DNA from: Leptospira wolbachii serovar Codice str. CDC
GTDB lineage: Bacteria > Spirochaetota > Leptospiria > Leptospirales > Leptospiraceae
NCBI RefSeq assembly: GCF_000332515.2
Contig: NZ_AOGZ02000001.1
Span: forward strand, 2,501 to 66,500
Direction of reading: 5' to 3'
DNA length: 64,000 nucleotides
Positions 1 through 11,622 of this stretch are shown one piece after another (within the stretch, counting starts at the first letter, position 1; each line of letters begins with the position of its first letter). The translations under genes and the position numbers were made by a program. The notes under the pieces are model-generated. The model was not told where the DNA came from. It saw only the letters and a program-made list of their open reading frames with translations, and ran no database searches.

Positions 1-590
<590 letters not shown>

Positions 591-716
591 ATATTACTCT
601 TATGAGCAATATCCTAAAGTTTTCTTGTTCGTCTTTTTTGATGCAACCATAACTGACTCGGCGTCGTTATGGCCGCTCGGCGCATTGTTTGTTTTCTTTA
701 CAATGTCGTATATATG

Positions 717-729
717 TTGTCAAAGAACG
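717..729 (-). promoter_or_regulatory. boxA-like antitermination element (or -35 region) upstream of 23S
   Basis: On the minus strand, CGTTCTTTGACAA lies about 127 nt upstream of the mature 23S end and matches 10 of 13 positions of the rRNA boxA TGCTCTTTAACAA. The embedded TTGACA could instead be a -35 box: TAAAGA follows after 17 nt, but it is a weak -10. Both readings are inference from sequence and position. Confidence 0.4.
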
Positions 730-1149
730 AATGTTTCCCTACAGACTAATCACCCAGGAGTATTCTCGTGGAAAATTAAAATGTCGGTTATTCGTTTTGC
801 TTTCGCAAAGGAAGATCTTCCTCTCCCTCCGCCCACAGTCGCCTGCAAGCTACCGGTTTCATAGATCGAAAAGATCCATGCGGTAAAAACCAAAGTAATT
901 TCAAAACCTAAGCAGTCAACACGGTTTTATAAAAAAGTTCGTAGTTCAATCAAATATTTTTTATGAATTGTTTGGTGAAGGGGAGATGTAATGAGACATA
1001 ATACGGTGGTGTGCGCAAACAAAAGAATAAGCCAGATAACACTGATTTGGCGACTCCAAGGAATAGGCTAACGAATGATTGGTTGTGACTGGCAAGCAGA
1101 AGCCGGGCCTACGCTATTTGAAGGGAAAACCTGACAGAAAACAATCAAG

Positions 1150-1188
1150 TCGACGAATTATATATTTAATATAACTATAATTAGTCGA
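1150..1188. repeat. AT-rich inverted repeat (long hairpin)
   Basis: The arms TCGACGAATTATA (1150-1162) and TATAATTAGTCGA (1176-1188) pair along 13 positions with a single mismatch around a 13-nt loop. There is no T-run and no gene directly before it on either strand, so it is not an obvious terminator. It could be a protein-binding site or part of an rRNA-processing structure. Confidence 0.5.
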
Positions 1189-1457
1189 TTTCTCCAGAAG
1201 ATTTAATGGTTATGGTCGACTACTTTTGAAGTTGGGCCGCGAAAACATAATCCGTCTAGTTTCTTCTCTTGAAGCCACAAGTTTTTCGTTAGGTGATGCG
1301 AGCTAGGTTACGTTGGGAGATCGAGCTATGCTGTAGGAAAGGTGGTATTGAAACCGAAAGGTGAACTTATTTGCAGAATTTTTACAAAAGATCGATTGGT
1401 GGTGGTTGGATTTCGACGGATGTGATAGAAGGAAAACATTGGGAGGCGGGTCTAGTT

Positions 1458-1481
1458 CCCCACCCTCAAATCAGGGCGGGG
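1458..1481. repeat. C/G-rich inverted repeat
   Basis: CCCCACCCT (1458-1466) and AGGGCGGGG (1473-1481) pair at 8 of 9 positions around a 6-nt loop. Similar short CCCCACCC/GGGTGGGG palindromes recur between genes in Leptospira genomes, from memory only; only this copy was noticed in the window. Confidence 0.35.
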
Positions 1482-1695
1482 TGAACTTATTCTCAATACC
1501 GCACGTTAAACTGCATATAACCATATCCCTCTCGCAAAAAAACCTAAACAACATTGAAAACCAAATCAAGATAAGAGTGAATCTTAACTCACTTCTACCT
1601 AATAAGCAATTCCCAATTTGTAACTCTCAAAAATTCTCTTGCAATTCTTTGAATGAATGCGAAAATTTTTTCGAGTCTATAATGGATTTCCTTAT

Positions 1696-2724
1696 ATGAA
1701 AAGATCTACCTTTTTAATTATCCTCTTGTTGTTATCTTTCCCACTCCTTGCAGTCAATACAGTCATTCTAAAAAACGGAAAAACTCTAAAAGGCAAAGTC
1801 ACCGATCAAAACGAAAGAGGTCTGACCGTACAAACTGCTGACGGCCAACAAACCATTTCTAAATCACAAATCCTAAAAGTAATTTATAAAGATGTAACTG
1901 AGCAAGAGGCAGAAAAGATTCGAATCGCAGAAGAAAAGAAACTACGAGAGAAAGAAGAAAAAGATAAAGCCAGATTAGAAAAGGAACGGTTACTTGCGGA
2001 AGCAAAAGAACAAAAACGTTTAGAAGAAGAAGCAAAAATCGCGGAACAAACGAGACTCGCCGAAGAAAAAAATAAAGAAACATTAGCAGAAAAGGAAGCA
2101 AGGGCAGAAGCAGAGTGGCTTGCAACGAGAAAACTCGGACCTTCTCCTGCTGCAACTCAATGTGGCGGTCGTTTAGCCATTATTTGGCGATCAGCACTAA
2201 TCCCTGGATGGGGTCAATTATGCGGCGGATCGAAAGTATCTGCGGGGACATTTAGCACCTTATTTTTTGGTACCTTAGTTTTTACCTTAGGACCACTACG
2301 TACAGAAGAACAAAACGCCAAATCCCATTACGATACCATGATTTTACTCAACCAAATAGGAGGGCCAGGCACAAGACTCAACGCACAAAACATCAGTTTG
2401 CCCTCCGAATTTTTCCAAGTTTTTGCCGAATCATCGATCGCTGAAGATTTCATTGCCAAAAGCAGAGAAAATGCAAAAAGCTCCAATACAAAATACTTAG
2501 CGGGACTGGGCACAGCAAGTATCCTCTATATCACAAATTTAGTTCATGCCTACATGATCGGAAAAGACAGGTATCCAGATAGGCCCACCGTCAGTACAGG
2601 TGGAAAACAAATCAAAGAAGGTTTGGACTTTGAGACGAGTTGGGACAGACCATACTCGATTACTGGAATTCGACCGCAGACAAATGCCGTTTATGCGGAA
2701 ATCCGTTATTCATTTTTATTCTAA
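1696..2724 (+). CDS. Exported coiled-coil protein with C-terminal membrane region
   Basis: 342 aa, specific function unknown. An N-terminal signal sequence (about residues 1-20) is followed by a small beta-rich module (LKNGKTLKGKV, then TISKSQILKVIYK, about 22-65). This pattern of a sequence giving way to 'on what key' repeats is common in spirochaetal envelope proteins. A charged Glu/Lys/Ala-rich stretch (about 70-150) predicts a coiled coil. The C-terminal part has the motif RSALIPGWGQLCGG and two hydrophobic segments, resembling DUF5683-type membrane proteins. The ATG at 1696 is preferred over an in-frame upstream start because it opens directly with the signal sequence. It is followed after 10 bp by the next gene with a good AGGAG site, so the two are probably cotranscribed. 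Confidence 0.7.
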   Translation: MKRSTFLIILLLLSFPLLAVNTVILKNGKTLKGKVTDQNERGLTVQTADGQQTISKSQILKVIYKDVTEQEAEKIRIAEEKKLREKEEKDKARLEKERLLAEAKEQKRLEEEAKIAEQTRLAEEKNKETLAEKEARAEAEWLATRKLGPSPAATQCGGRLAIIWRSALIPGWGQLCGGSKVSAGTFSTLFFGTLVFTLGPLRTEEQNAKSHYDTMILLNQIGGPGTRLNAQNISLPSEFFQVFAESSIAEDFIAKSRENAKSSNTKYLAGLGTASILYITNLVHAYMIGKDRYPDRPTVSTGGKQIKEGLDFETSWDRPYSITGIRPQTNAVYAEIRYSFLF

Positions 2725-2734
2725 GGAGATTTTT

Positions 2735-4466
2735 ATGAAAAAGATATTCACCACACTACTCATCCTTCTCTCCTTCCATTGTAAAATTTTTAAACCTTCC
2801 GATTTGGACCCTTCACAAGATTTGGGCACCTTACAGACATTATTACGGTATCTTGCTTTAGCCGATGCTTTTAATACCTATAGCCAAACCGTTGCCTTTA
2901 TGAAATTTACAGATTCCAATGGCACTCCTTATGTAAATGGTATTGTTGAATATTTTGTTTTTAATGAAGCCGATGAAAATGGGGTTCCAGTTTCACCCTT
3001 CGGAGAATCAGGCAATATCCAACCATATACGGTTACTTTGGATACTTATGGCAGGGGTTTTTTATTCTTCAGTGAAAGGGGAATTGCAAAAATCACAGTT
3101 AAAAATTCAGGGAATGCCGTTGTCGGTAATGCAAGTTTTCGAGTTTATAATGGAATCACCAAACAATCGTTCTTCTGGTTAACCCAAAGTGGTACCACTC
3201 AGTTTTTTTTGGAAGACTTAGCCAATTACAGAAACCGCTTAGGAACTGCTAACTTACTTACCTCGCTTGGATCAGTCAATGGACGTCAGTTTCTCTATTT
3301 ACAAGTACAAACCGCTTTCACTTCACCCACTCAATATTCATCCATTGGATATATCATTTCCAGTACCGATGGGGAGTATTATGACCAAGTAACAAAGATT
3401 GATGGTGTCACTATTAAAGTTGATTCGGGAAACGAATACTTCTTAAAGATTTCCAAACCGATGTTCAATGGATCGGAATATGTTTTTTTCTTATCGGAGG
3501 AAAGGGATACAAGCCCTCCTTCTCCAGCAAACTTTCTATCAAACCGAAACTTAATTTTTAAAATCCCCCAGTCTTTCCCTAACACAAGTGAAGTTATCAA
3601 CCTTCCCATTGCCTCCGATGCTTACTTGTATCGACCAGATATGTTTCCTTGGATTTACCCGGCATTTTATTTCTCTGGGCGTTATCTCGTCACCCCAACC
3701 TACTACGCAGCAACGGAAACAAGACCTACTCTTTTAAACGAAAATTTCGCAGTAACCCAAGACGCTGTTTTGGGGTTTAGTTGTATGCTAGCGGACTCAA
3801 ATCTCGGAGCTATCTCTTACCAATTGATCAATGTAGCAGGAACCGAATACTTGCAATGCCAAAGCTCATCTTCTTTACCATTAGGGAACACAACATACCA
3901 AGTCCGTAGCCTGGACAGTGTTGGACTCTCCAATCGTATTGTTACTTTTGATACAGGTGGAGGTGGATATACATTCCAAACCCCCCCCATTTTATGTGAG
4001 GGGAAAATTAGTTGCCTTATTGAATTTTAGCACGAATGTATCAGGATTTACCTTCCCTACAGATAATTATGGAGGATCCAATCCAACGATTACAAAAAAT
4101 ACAAGCCCAATCACAGGGTTTAGCACCACATTGGCAAATGCGACCCCATTAATTCGCAGTGTGAAGAGTTCAGGGAACTCCGACTTTTTTCTTCTTTCCT
4201 CTAGTCCTACCACTATTTCACCGAATTATGAAATCTATCGAAGTACAGATTCATTGGCCAGCGCCTCTGTCTTGCCACAAATCCCAGCAGAATACAATTC
4301 TCCCATTACCAATGCAGAACAATTGCAATCTGCCAATGGAAAATTAAACTATAGCTGGTCCATCTATGGCCCGATTGGAATTGGTTCCTTACCTATTTAC
4401 CTCACCCGTTTTACAAAAGATGATGGGAATTGGGAAGATGTCCCTCGATTGATTAAAATCCGCTAA
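2735..4466 (+). pseudogene. Lipoprotein gene interrupted at a C8 homopolymer
   Basis: The first frame (2735-4030, 431 aa) starts with the lipoprotein signal MKKIFTTLLILLSFHC and a good AGGAG ribosome binding site. It reads through a beta-rich, Ser/Thr/Asn-rich body until a run of eight C (3981-3988), then ends after about 14 more codons. The next frame is open across the same run and continues in the same compositional style to 4466. Removing one C (C7) would join both into a 576-aa protein. The alternatives are a sequencing error, a genuine inactivating indel, or a slippage-prone contingency tract. No known domain is recognised. The function is probably surface or periplasmic. Confidence 0.6.
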
Positions 4467-4475
4467 AAAAGGGAT

Positions 4476-5390
4476 TCATTTGGGAAAAGTTGTCTTTTCT
4501 TTTAGAAAAGAATTCACTATCGATTCATATTCAGTAAAACGTGTATCTATCGACTTACAATGAAGGGCGCCCCAATCTGTAACCATTAGTTGTTTACGAT
4601 TTGATTTTAAATTTTGGAAAATCTCTTCGGAATGAGCAACTGGAGTTACCTCATCCTCCTTAGAATGGATGAGAAGGACCGGTATAGAAATGAATTTTGC
4701 CGCTTTTTTGGGAGACACTTCGTCCACAAGAAAGTCCGCCCTCACCTCCGCAATAGACAGAGCGACAGGAGAAAGAAATAGAACCAATGGGGAGTAAATA
4801 TCGACAGCACGTTTTTCCACAATCGAACGCATATCCATAAACGGAGAGTCCGCAATCACAAAGGCAAAGTCGCTTCGTCCTTCTGCGTATTGTAAGGCTG
4901 TAGCTGCCCCAAACGAAGCACCAAAAATACCGATCTCTTCTTCGGGAACAGTACTAATCTCAGAAAAAAATTCCATCGCACGTTCCAAATCATGTTTTTC
5001 GTAATACCCGTACGTTCCGTATTCTCCCGCACTTTCACCATGCCGGCGAGCGTCATAAGTAAATAAACTGCATCCTCGTTTCCAAAATAAAGGTGCATAC
5101 TTGAGAACACCATAACGGGTCCTTCCATGTCCATGGAGCAAAACTACACCACATTTTTTCTTTTTAGGATTTTTGAAATACCAACCACGAAGCCGCAGAC
5201 TTCCATTTTGAAATCGAACGGATTCTGGTTCGGGAAGCCCAAAATCAGTAAAGGAATTAATATTTAATTTCGTCTTATCTTCCTCTAAGTTGGAGACAGG
5301 AAAGGAGATAATAGAAGAGGAAAAGTAATAACCTGCGCCTAGCAAAAAAAAGGTGAGAAATATTATAAATATACTAAAAATCTTTTTCAT
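4476..5390 (-). CDS. Membrane-anchored alpha/beta hydrolase
   Basis: 304 aa from the ATG at 5390. An N-terminal hydrophobic segment (about residues 4-30) anchors or exports the protein. The body is an alpha/beta hydrolase of the BAAT/dienelactone-like group: LLHGHGR forms the oxyanion region (about 84-90), the nucleophile is Ser159 in GASFG, the acid is likely Asp in SKEDEVTP and the base His in ALHCKS. The substrate cannot be told from sequence. The 3' end converges on the broken lipoprotein gene with a 9-bp gap. An upstream in-frame ATG at 5426 would only add residues before the signal segment. Confidence 0.8.
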   Translation of the reverse strand: MKKIFSIFIIFLTFFLLGAGYYFSSSIISFPVSNLEEDKTKLNINSFTDFGLPEPESVRFQNGSLRLRGWYFKNPKKKKCGVVLLHGHGRTRYGVLKYAPLFWKRGCSLFTYDARRHGESAGEYGTYGYYEKHDLERAMEFFSEISTVPEEEIGIFGASFGAATALQYAEGRSDFAFVIADSPFMDMRSIVEKRAVDIYSPLVLFLSPVALSIAEVRADFLVDEVSPKKAAKFISIPVLLIHSKEDEVTPVAHSEEIFQNLKSNRKQLMVTDWGALHCKSIDTRFTEYESIVNSFLKEKTTFPK

Positions 5391-5517
5391 CAAAGGACCT
5401 AGTTGGAAAAATCTAGGAAAGACCACAATAGGAAAAGCGAATTTTCCAAAATGCCAGTTTTTGATGAGAAAAAGAATTGCCGGCGTAAGATCCTTCCATC
5501 ATTTCTTAAGGAAATCT

Positions 5518-6135
5518 ATGAAACTATATTTAGCGTGCCTATCCCTCCTCCTTAGCCTTTCTTTTGTGAACTGTCGCACTATGGATGCTGCCATCCAATA
5601 TCCTGAATCGGGAAAAACAGACCTAGGCATCTCCAAAGTTGCTGTTTTGCTTTTTGACATTGAAGAAGCAAAATGGGGGGATGAGTTCACTGATGCTGTA
5701 TCTTTACAAATAGCAAAGTTACTCCCTATCAAAGTCATCGAGAGGGAACAACTTTCTAAAGTGGTGAACGAACAAAGTTTTTCAAAAACAGGAATTATCG
5801 ATACGCAAACAGCCGTTCGCCTAGGGAAAGTTTTAGGTGTGGATGCACTTATCTTTGGAAGGGGATCAGCCTTAAAAAAATACGATGAAAAAGGCAAACT
5901 CATCCCCAATTTAGTAGATACAGTTTCATTAAAAATCGTTCACATTGAATCTGGCCATGTCATTGTTAATGCTCGTAAAAAACCAGGGGCCGATTGGACT
6001 TTTGGTCGAGTTTTACAATATAGTTTGGGGCTCGGACTCATTTGGAGTCGAGAGGACATTCTACTCTCAACCAGCCAATACGACGTTGTAGCAGAAAGTT
6101 TGGTGGAACGTATTGTTTCAGAATTAAAGAAATAA
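5518..6135 (+). CDS. CsgG-like lipoprotein
   Basis: 205 aa starting at 5518 behind a TAAGGAAAT ribosome binding site. The first residues form a lipoprotein signal ending in SFVNC. The mature part has the CsgG/TolB-N-like pattern: a strand [10 protein letters not shown], then [14 protein letters not shown], then the helix-turn [16 protein letters not shown]. In related proteins this fold builds periplasmic or outer-membrane assembly and secretion lipoproteins. No curli genes are nearby, so the role is open. dps follows after 26 bp on the same strand. Confidence 0.7.
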   Translation: MKLYLACLSLLLSLSFVNCRTMDAAIQYPESGKTDLGISKVAVLLFDIEEAKWGDEFTDAVSLQIAKLLPIKVIEREQLSKVVNEQSFSKTGIIDTQTAVRLGKVLGVDALIFGRGSALKKYDEKGKLIPNLVDTVSLKIVHIESGHVIVNARKKPGADWTFGRVLQYSLGLGLIWSREDILLSTSQYDVVAESLVERIVSELKK

Positions 6136-6161
6136 TTTATCTTAAATCAAAAGGACAAACG

Positions 6162-6632
6162 ATGAAAATTAATATTGGAATCCCAGAAGAAGAAAGAAGT
6201 GCTATTTCCGAGTCTTTAAAAAAACTCTTGGCGGATACGTACACTCTGTATCAAAAAACCCATAGTTACCATTGGAACGTTACAGGGCCCATGTTCCAAA
6301 CTCTACATATTTTGTTTATGACTCAATACACAGAACTTTGGAATGCAATCGACCCCATTGCCGAAAGGATTAGATCCCTAGGATACTACGCTCCTATGGG
6401 TGGATGGGAATTTGCAAAGTATTCAAGTATAACAGAAGATAAGGAAGTGCCCAAAGCCAAAGAAATGATCAAACATTTGGTAGAAGGAAACGAAGCGGTG
6501 ATCCGCACGGCACGCGCCGCTTACGAGCCTGCAGAAAAAGGAAACGATCAAGCCACATTGGATCTACTCACACAAAGACTCGACATACATGAAAAAACCG
6601 CTTGGATGTTGCGATCGTTACTAGAAGAATAA
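6162..6632 (+). CDS. dps: Dps family DNA-binding ferritin
   Basis: 156 aa, a normal length for Dps. These proteins form dodecamers that oxidise Fe(II) with peroxide and protect DNA in stress and starvation. The ferroxidase ligands are all present with family spacing: His37 (SYHWN), His49 (TLHILF), and Asp64 and Glu68 in [11 protein letters not shown]. The start at 6162 is preceded by AAAAGGACAAAC, a good ribosome binding site; upstream in-frame codons overlap the preceding lipoprotein gene. A hairpin at 6642-6668 follows the stop. Confidence 0.93.
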   Translation: MKINIGIPEEERSAISESLKKLLADTYTLYQKTHSYHWNVTGPMFQTLHILFMTQYTELWNAIDPIAERIRSLGYYAPMGGWEFAKYSSITEDKEVPKAKEMIKHLVEGNEAVIRTARAAYEPAEKGNDQATLDLLTQRLDIHEKTAWMLRSLLEE

Positions 6633-6641
6633 ACAAATTTG

Positions 6642-6668
6642 AACAGTAGTCAAATCCAGACTACTGTT
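6642..6668. terminator. Hairpin between convergent genes
   Basis: The perfect 10-bp arms AACAGTAGTC and GACTACTGTT enclose a 7-nt loop. It lies 10 bp after dps and before the convergent hydrolase gene that ends at 6791. T-rich tracts follow on the plus side only at a distance (6720s), so it is a moderate candidate for an intrinsic terminator of dps, possibly bidirectional. Confidence 0.55.
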
Positions 6669-6790
6669 TGTTCATCCACTAAAACCAGTCTAGTTCCAAC
6701 CTAAGCTTACCAACTAACGTATAATTTTTCTTTTTTTTATTGCAAACTTATTGTATCTTACTTTAACTTTAAGTTATGCGAACCAAAAAC

Positions 6791-7609
6791 TCAAGAATTT
6801 AATAATACTTCTTTGTTCAAAATTTCCAAATACTCTTTCTGGTGAGTAAAATGGATATAATGACCGCCGAATGGAATAGTTTTGATTTTAACATTCGTGA
6901 AGAATTTTTCTATCAAAATCAAATCATCCTTTGTGATATATTCCGAAGCCCCACCCACAATAAACAAAACCCTTGTATCAGAATGAATTACCTCAGGAAA
7001 AGGATGATCAAAAACTCGTCTTGCTTGGTTTAGTCCCGATACATTCAGCTTCCAACGATATTCACCCGAATCCAACCTCTCCAAACTCATTTGTAAAAAT
7101 TGGCGGATAAACGTGTCCGGTAGATATTTTGCCATCTCTGTATCAATGTCCGTTCGTGAAGAAAATCCACCAAGCGGAAAGGACATTGAAGCGATTTCTT
7201 TCTCATAAACGAAGGGATAAGACCTAGGTGCGATGTCCTGGACGATTAAAGTTTTTAAAACACCCTGATGAGTAAAATCAAAATACATAGCCACAAGTCC
7301 ACCCATTGAATGTCCGAGTAGAATAGGATTTTGAATTTGGTGATCCGATAGGAATTCTTCCAAATCTTCGGACATAAGTTTTATGGAGTGTTCGTTTGCG
7401 TGAGGAGAATCTCCATGGTTTCTTTGGTCCAGGGTATAAACGGATCCAAATTCAGAGAGGGCCTTAGCCACCGTAACCCAGTTTTTCGAAGAACCAAATA
7501 ACCCATGTAAGATGACGATCTCACCGATGGATTTCTGATTTTCTGAAGTTGGCGAAAAGGGATAAAGTTTAAAACTTAATTTCAAGAAAAGCCTTCTTAC
7601 CGAAAACAT
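6791..7609 (-). CDS. Alpha/beta hydrolase (YbfF-like esterase)
   Basis: 272 aa. Typical family features are HGLFGSSKNW (about 35-44), DQRNHGDSPH (about 61-70), the nucleophile Ser101 in GHSMGG, and a C-terminal His in GGHYIHF. Members of the YbfF/epoxide-hydrolase-like group cleave short-chain esters or thioesters; the physiological substrate is unknown. No signal peptide is evident, so it is probably cytoplasmic. The ATG overlaps the end of the upstream SH3-type gene by 13 nt, so the two are likely translationally coupled. Confidence 0.8.
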   Translation of the reverse strand: MFSVRRLFLKLSFKLYPFSPTSENQKSIGEIVILHGLFGSSKNWVTVAKALSEFGSVYTLDQRNHGDSPHANEHSIKLMSEDLEEFLSDHQIQNPILLGHSMGGLVAMYFDFTHQGVLKTLIVQDIAPRSYPFVYEKEIASMSFPLGGFSSRTDIDTEMAKYLPDTFIRQFLQMSLERLDSGEYRWKLNVSGLNQARRVFDHPFPEVIHSDTRVLFIVGGASEYITKDDLILIEKFFTNVKIKTIPFGGHYIHFTHQKEYLEILNKEVLLNS

Positions 7610-8697
7610 TCCTTCTTTAGAATTTGCAAATGAGGAAGGATTTGTTTTTTTTCCCTAGGGCCCACTTCTGACGCATACCGAATCATTTGGCCTATCTCAG
7701 ATTTAATTCCTTCTCCCACAGGAGAAAAACAAGGAATGGAATCCGGATCCTTTGTCATGGAATGCAAATTTGCCACCAAGTCTTTTGTGTATAAATTTAC
7801 ATAATTGCCTGTAGGAAATAAATAAATATAACGCAGTTTTCCCTTACGCATTTCTTCCAATCGACATTTCAAATCAGTTCCGCATTCTACTGCCGGCATA
7901 CTTTCTGAGGCCAGATAACCTGCGTAATCTGAATGTTTTGTTTTGGGATAGGACTCAAGTAACTTCCAGAAGTAATTAGAATCCACGTAGTATTTTCCGG
8001 AAGCATAATCATATAATAACTTGGTTTGGTGGCGTTTTAAAAATTCCAGAGTGGCAGGATCGTTGTCAGGTTTGATCCCTTTTTCGTTCATCAGATCCAC
8101 GGTTTTCTTTAAAAAAAATCCAGCCTTCGCACGAATGAAAATAAAGTCATCACCGGTATATTTCCCAGAACCGGAAATTTGAAAGATAGTATCGGTGATT
8201 TCTTGTTTGTCCGTAAAATCAACGTTTTTCGAGAGAACCATTCGTTCGGCTTCAAATAACAAAGTAGACAGATATTGTTTCGTTGGAACAGAACGCACCA
8301 CCGACCGTTTGATAAACCCAGAAAGTCCATCTTCTAACTTAACCGGAATCCAGTCCTCTTTGGGACTTTCAAGAGAATCTTTATCATAAGAAACAGGTTC
8401 ACCAAACTTGAGTTTGCGAAGAACATCACTTTTCTGGTCAGCAAACAAATGTAAGTTTAGTCCAATCACGGGAATCACAATTACAGAACTAGAATCCCGT
8501 TTCAGAAGTTCAGAAGGTTTTATCTGTTTGGTTTTTTCCTGAATCGTGGGTGCTGCCACAAGCGAACCAAACAATAATGAAAAAAATACAACCTGTCCGA
8601 CAAAAGAAAATATGTCGGAAGTCAATAGAAAGAAAAATCCAAAACGAGAAGACACCAACCCTCTACGAAATTTTTTAAGTAAAGGGCCGGATTTCAT
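7597..8697 (-). CDS. Exported SH3-domain protein of unknown function
   Basis: 366 aa from the ATG at 8697, which sits just behind the stop codon of the aminotransferase gene; an in-frame start at 8763 would lie inside that gene. A hydrophobic segment near residues 22-50 suggests export or anchoring. A bacterial SH3-like segment follows (about 75-125: LNLHLFADQKSDVLRKLKFG, then GLSGFIKRSVV). The rest is mostly helical with two Cys in ECGTDLKCRLEEM. SH3b modules often bind cell-wall components, but no catalytic domain is visible. It is the middle gene of a compact minus-strand set. Confidence 0.65.
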   Translation of the reverse strand: MKSGPLLKKFRRGLVSSRFGFFFLLTSDIFSFVGQVVFFSLLFGSLVAAPTIQEKTKQIKPSELLKRDSSSVIVIPVIGLNLHLFADQKSDVLRKLKFGEPVSYDKDSLESPKEDWIPVKLEDGLSGFIKRSVVRSVPTKQYLSTLLFEAERMVLSKNVDFTDKQEITDTIFQISGSGKYTGDDFIFIRAKAGFFLKKTVDLMNEKGIKPDNDPATLEFLKRHQTKLLYDYASGKYYVDSNYFWKLLESYPKTKHSDYAGYLASESMPAVECGTDLKCRLEEMRKGKLRYIYLFPTGNYVNLYTKDLVANLHSMTKDPDSIPCFSPVGEGIKSEIGQMIRYASEVGPREKKQILPHLQILKKECFR

Positions 8698-8698
8698 T

Positions 8699-9916
<1,218 letters not shown>

Positions 9917-9924
9917 TTTGTCCT

Positions 9925-11622
9925 CTATTTAGTGAGTAATTCTTCCGGAACAGTTTCTTTAAACTGATCCAAAGTATAAATTTCGTATTCATACCCTTGT
10001 TCGGTGAGGAATAGTTGTCGGTTCTGTCCAAACCTCTCTTCATTCGTATCACGCGAAATTAGGGAAAAGAAAATTGCTGTATTGTCTTGCGATTTTGGAC
10101 GAAGGATCCGACCTAAACGCTGCGCCTCTTCTTGTCTCGAACCAAAGGTTCCCGATACCTGGATGGCAATGTTGGCATCTGGTAAGTCGATTGAGAAGTT
10201 CGCCACTTTCGAAACCACAAGTTGTTTGATTTGGCCTGAACGAAACGCTTGGTAGAGTTCCTGTCTTTCCGGAAGAGGAGTTTTACCTGTAATCAATGGA
10301 ATTTTGAAGGTTTGAGATATTTCTTCCAACTGATTGATGTATTGTCCAATGATCAAAATGTTGTTAGTCGAATGTTTCTTCAAAATATAACTAATCGCAC
10401 GTAGTTTCTCTGGGTTTTCGGAAGCCAAACGGAACTTCTCACGATCATCCGCGACAGAATACTTCATACGAAGGTCGTCTTCCATAGGAACTCGAATTTC
10501 CACACAATTGGCTTCGGCAATCCAAGATTTGGCTTCTAGTTCTTTCCAAGGTACATCGTATTTTTTCGGACCGATGAGTGAGAACACATCTTCTTCTAGT
10601 CCATCTTCACGAACAAGAGTTGCCGTAAGACCTAACCTACGTTTGGCTTGCAATTCTGATGTCATACGAAATACCGGTGCTGGTAATAAGTGAACCTCAT
10701 CATAAACGATAAGTCCCCAATTGTTCGCACTGAAGATATGGAAGTGAGTGAAGTCCCCACCTTTTTTCTTTCTGTGAGTTAAGATGTTGTATGTGGCAAT
10801 AGTGATCGGTTTGATTTCTTTCATCTCACCAGAATACTCACCAATGTCTGACTCAGGGATATCCGTTTTGTCTAAAATTTCATTTCTCCACTGACGAATG
10901 GACAAAGTGTTCGTTACAAGAATGAGTGTTTCTGCTCCAACGATTTGCATAACACCCATTCCCACGATGGTTTTTCCCGCACCGCAAGGAAGAACCACAA
11001 CACCGGATCCCCCTTCGTTACGTCCACCCGCATGGAAAGCTTCTACTGATGCTCTTTGGTAGTCGCGCATTCCAAACTTAATTCCACCTTTTGTCGTAGG
11101 ACGTAAGTTAAATGGATATTTGTTTCCTTCATCGTAACCCGCAAGGTCTTCCACAGGAAAACCAATTTTGATTAACGCTTGTTTGATGTGACCACGGTAT
11201 TCTTTTTTAATCCGAATTTTATCGCCTTCCATTCCATCCACAAAGGGTTGAACGGCACGGTTGTTGGCAATTTCTGTGATAAATCCTTTTTCATTGGAAA
11301 TAATATACAATTCCCCAGATTCTTCTTTCACGAGTTTCACTTTTCCGTAACGAGAGATTTGTTCTCTCACTTCATTCATTACGTTTTTAGGAACGGAATA
11401 ACGGGCAAATTTTGTTAAACCTTCGATGATCTCTTCTGCAGTCATTTTAATGGATGCTGCATTCCACAAAGAAAGTGGAGAAATGCGATAGGTGTGCATA
11501 TATTCCGGGCTTTTTTCGAGCTCGGCAAACTTAGCAATGAGGTCCCGACAGGCTTCAAATTCGGGGTTATCTACCTCAAGAAGCATCGTTTTGTCACTTT
11601 GTACAGTAAGTGGCTTGGTCAT
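9925..11622 (-). CDS. XPB/ERCC3-like DNA helicase
   Basis: 565 aa from the ATG at 11622, with GAGAGGGAAT as ribosome binding site. It is a superfamily 2 helicase of the bacterial XPB group: an N-terminal helicase-associated domain (about 1-175), a Walker A with Lys217 in PCGAGKT, DEVH for motif II, the XPB signature RLGLTATLVREDG containing the RED motif, and motif VI QRLGRILRPK. Archaeal and bacterial XPB unwind DNA in 3'-5' direction, probably in repair. No Bax1-type nuclease partner lies adjacent; the next gene is an aminotransferase. Confidence 0.88.
   Translation of the reverse strand: MTKPLTVQSDKTMLLEVDNPEFEACRDLIAKFAELEKSPEYMHTYRISPLSLWNAASIKMTAEEIIEGLTKFARYSVPKNVMNEVREQISRYGKVKLVKEESGELYIISNEKGFITEIANNRAVQPFVDGMEGDKIRIKKEYRGHIKQALIKIGFPVEDLAGYDEGNKYPFNLRPTTKGGIKFGMRDYQRASVEAFHAGGRNEGGSGVVVLPCGAGKTIVGMGVMQIVGAETLILVTNTLSIRQWRNEILDKTDIPESDIGEYSGEMKEIKPITIATYNILTHRKKKGGDFTHFHIFSANNWGLIVYDEVHLLPAPVFRMTSELQAKRRLGLTATLVREDGLEEDVFSLIGPKKYDVPWKELEAKSWIAEANCVEIRVPMEDDLRMKYSVADDREKFRLASENPEKLRAISYILKKHSTNNILIIGQYINQLEEISQTFKIPLITGKTPLPERQELYQAFRSGQIKQLVVSKVANFSIDLPDANIAIQVSGTFGSRQEEAQRLGRILRPKSQDNTAIFFSLISRDTNEERFGQNRQLFLTEQGYEYEIYTLDQFKETVPEELLTK

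Larger units (their letters stand above)
591..1695. other. Long non-coding region upstream of the 23S gene
   Basis: About 1.1 kb without a convincing gene. It must hold the 23S leader and promoter (minus) and the promoter of the plus-strand gene at 1696. I see two inverted repeats (1150-1188 and 1458-1481), described separately. The longest open frame (from 1361, GTG start, 112 codons) has no domain, no ribosome binding site and runs through the second inverted repeat, so I do not call it. No tRNA cloverleaf was recognised. Confidence 0.6.

Noticed and set aside
1360..1492. Repeated GGTGAACTTATT at 1360 and 1480
   Set aside because: Only two 12-bp copies, no flanking similarity; likely chance.
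1361..1699. 112-codon ORF before the first protein gene
   Set aside because: GTG start without ribosome binding site, reads through an inverted repeat, no domain, and ends inside the next gene's start region.
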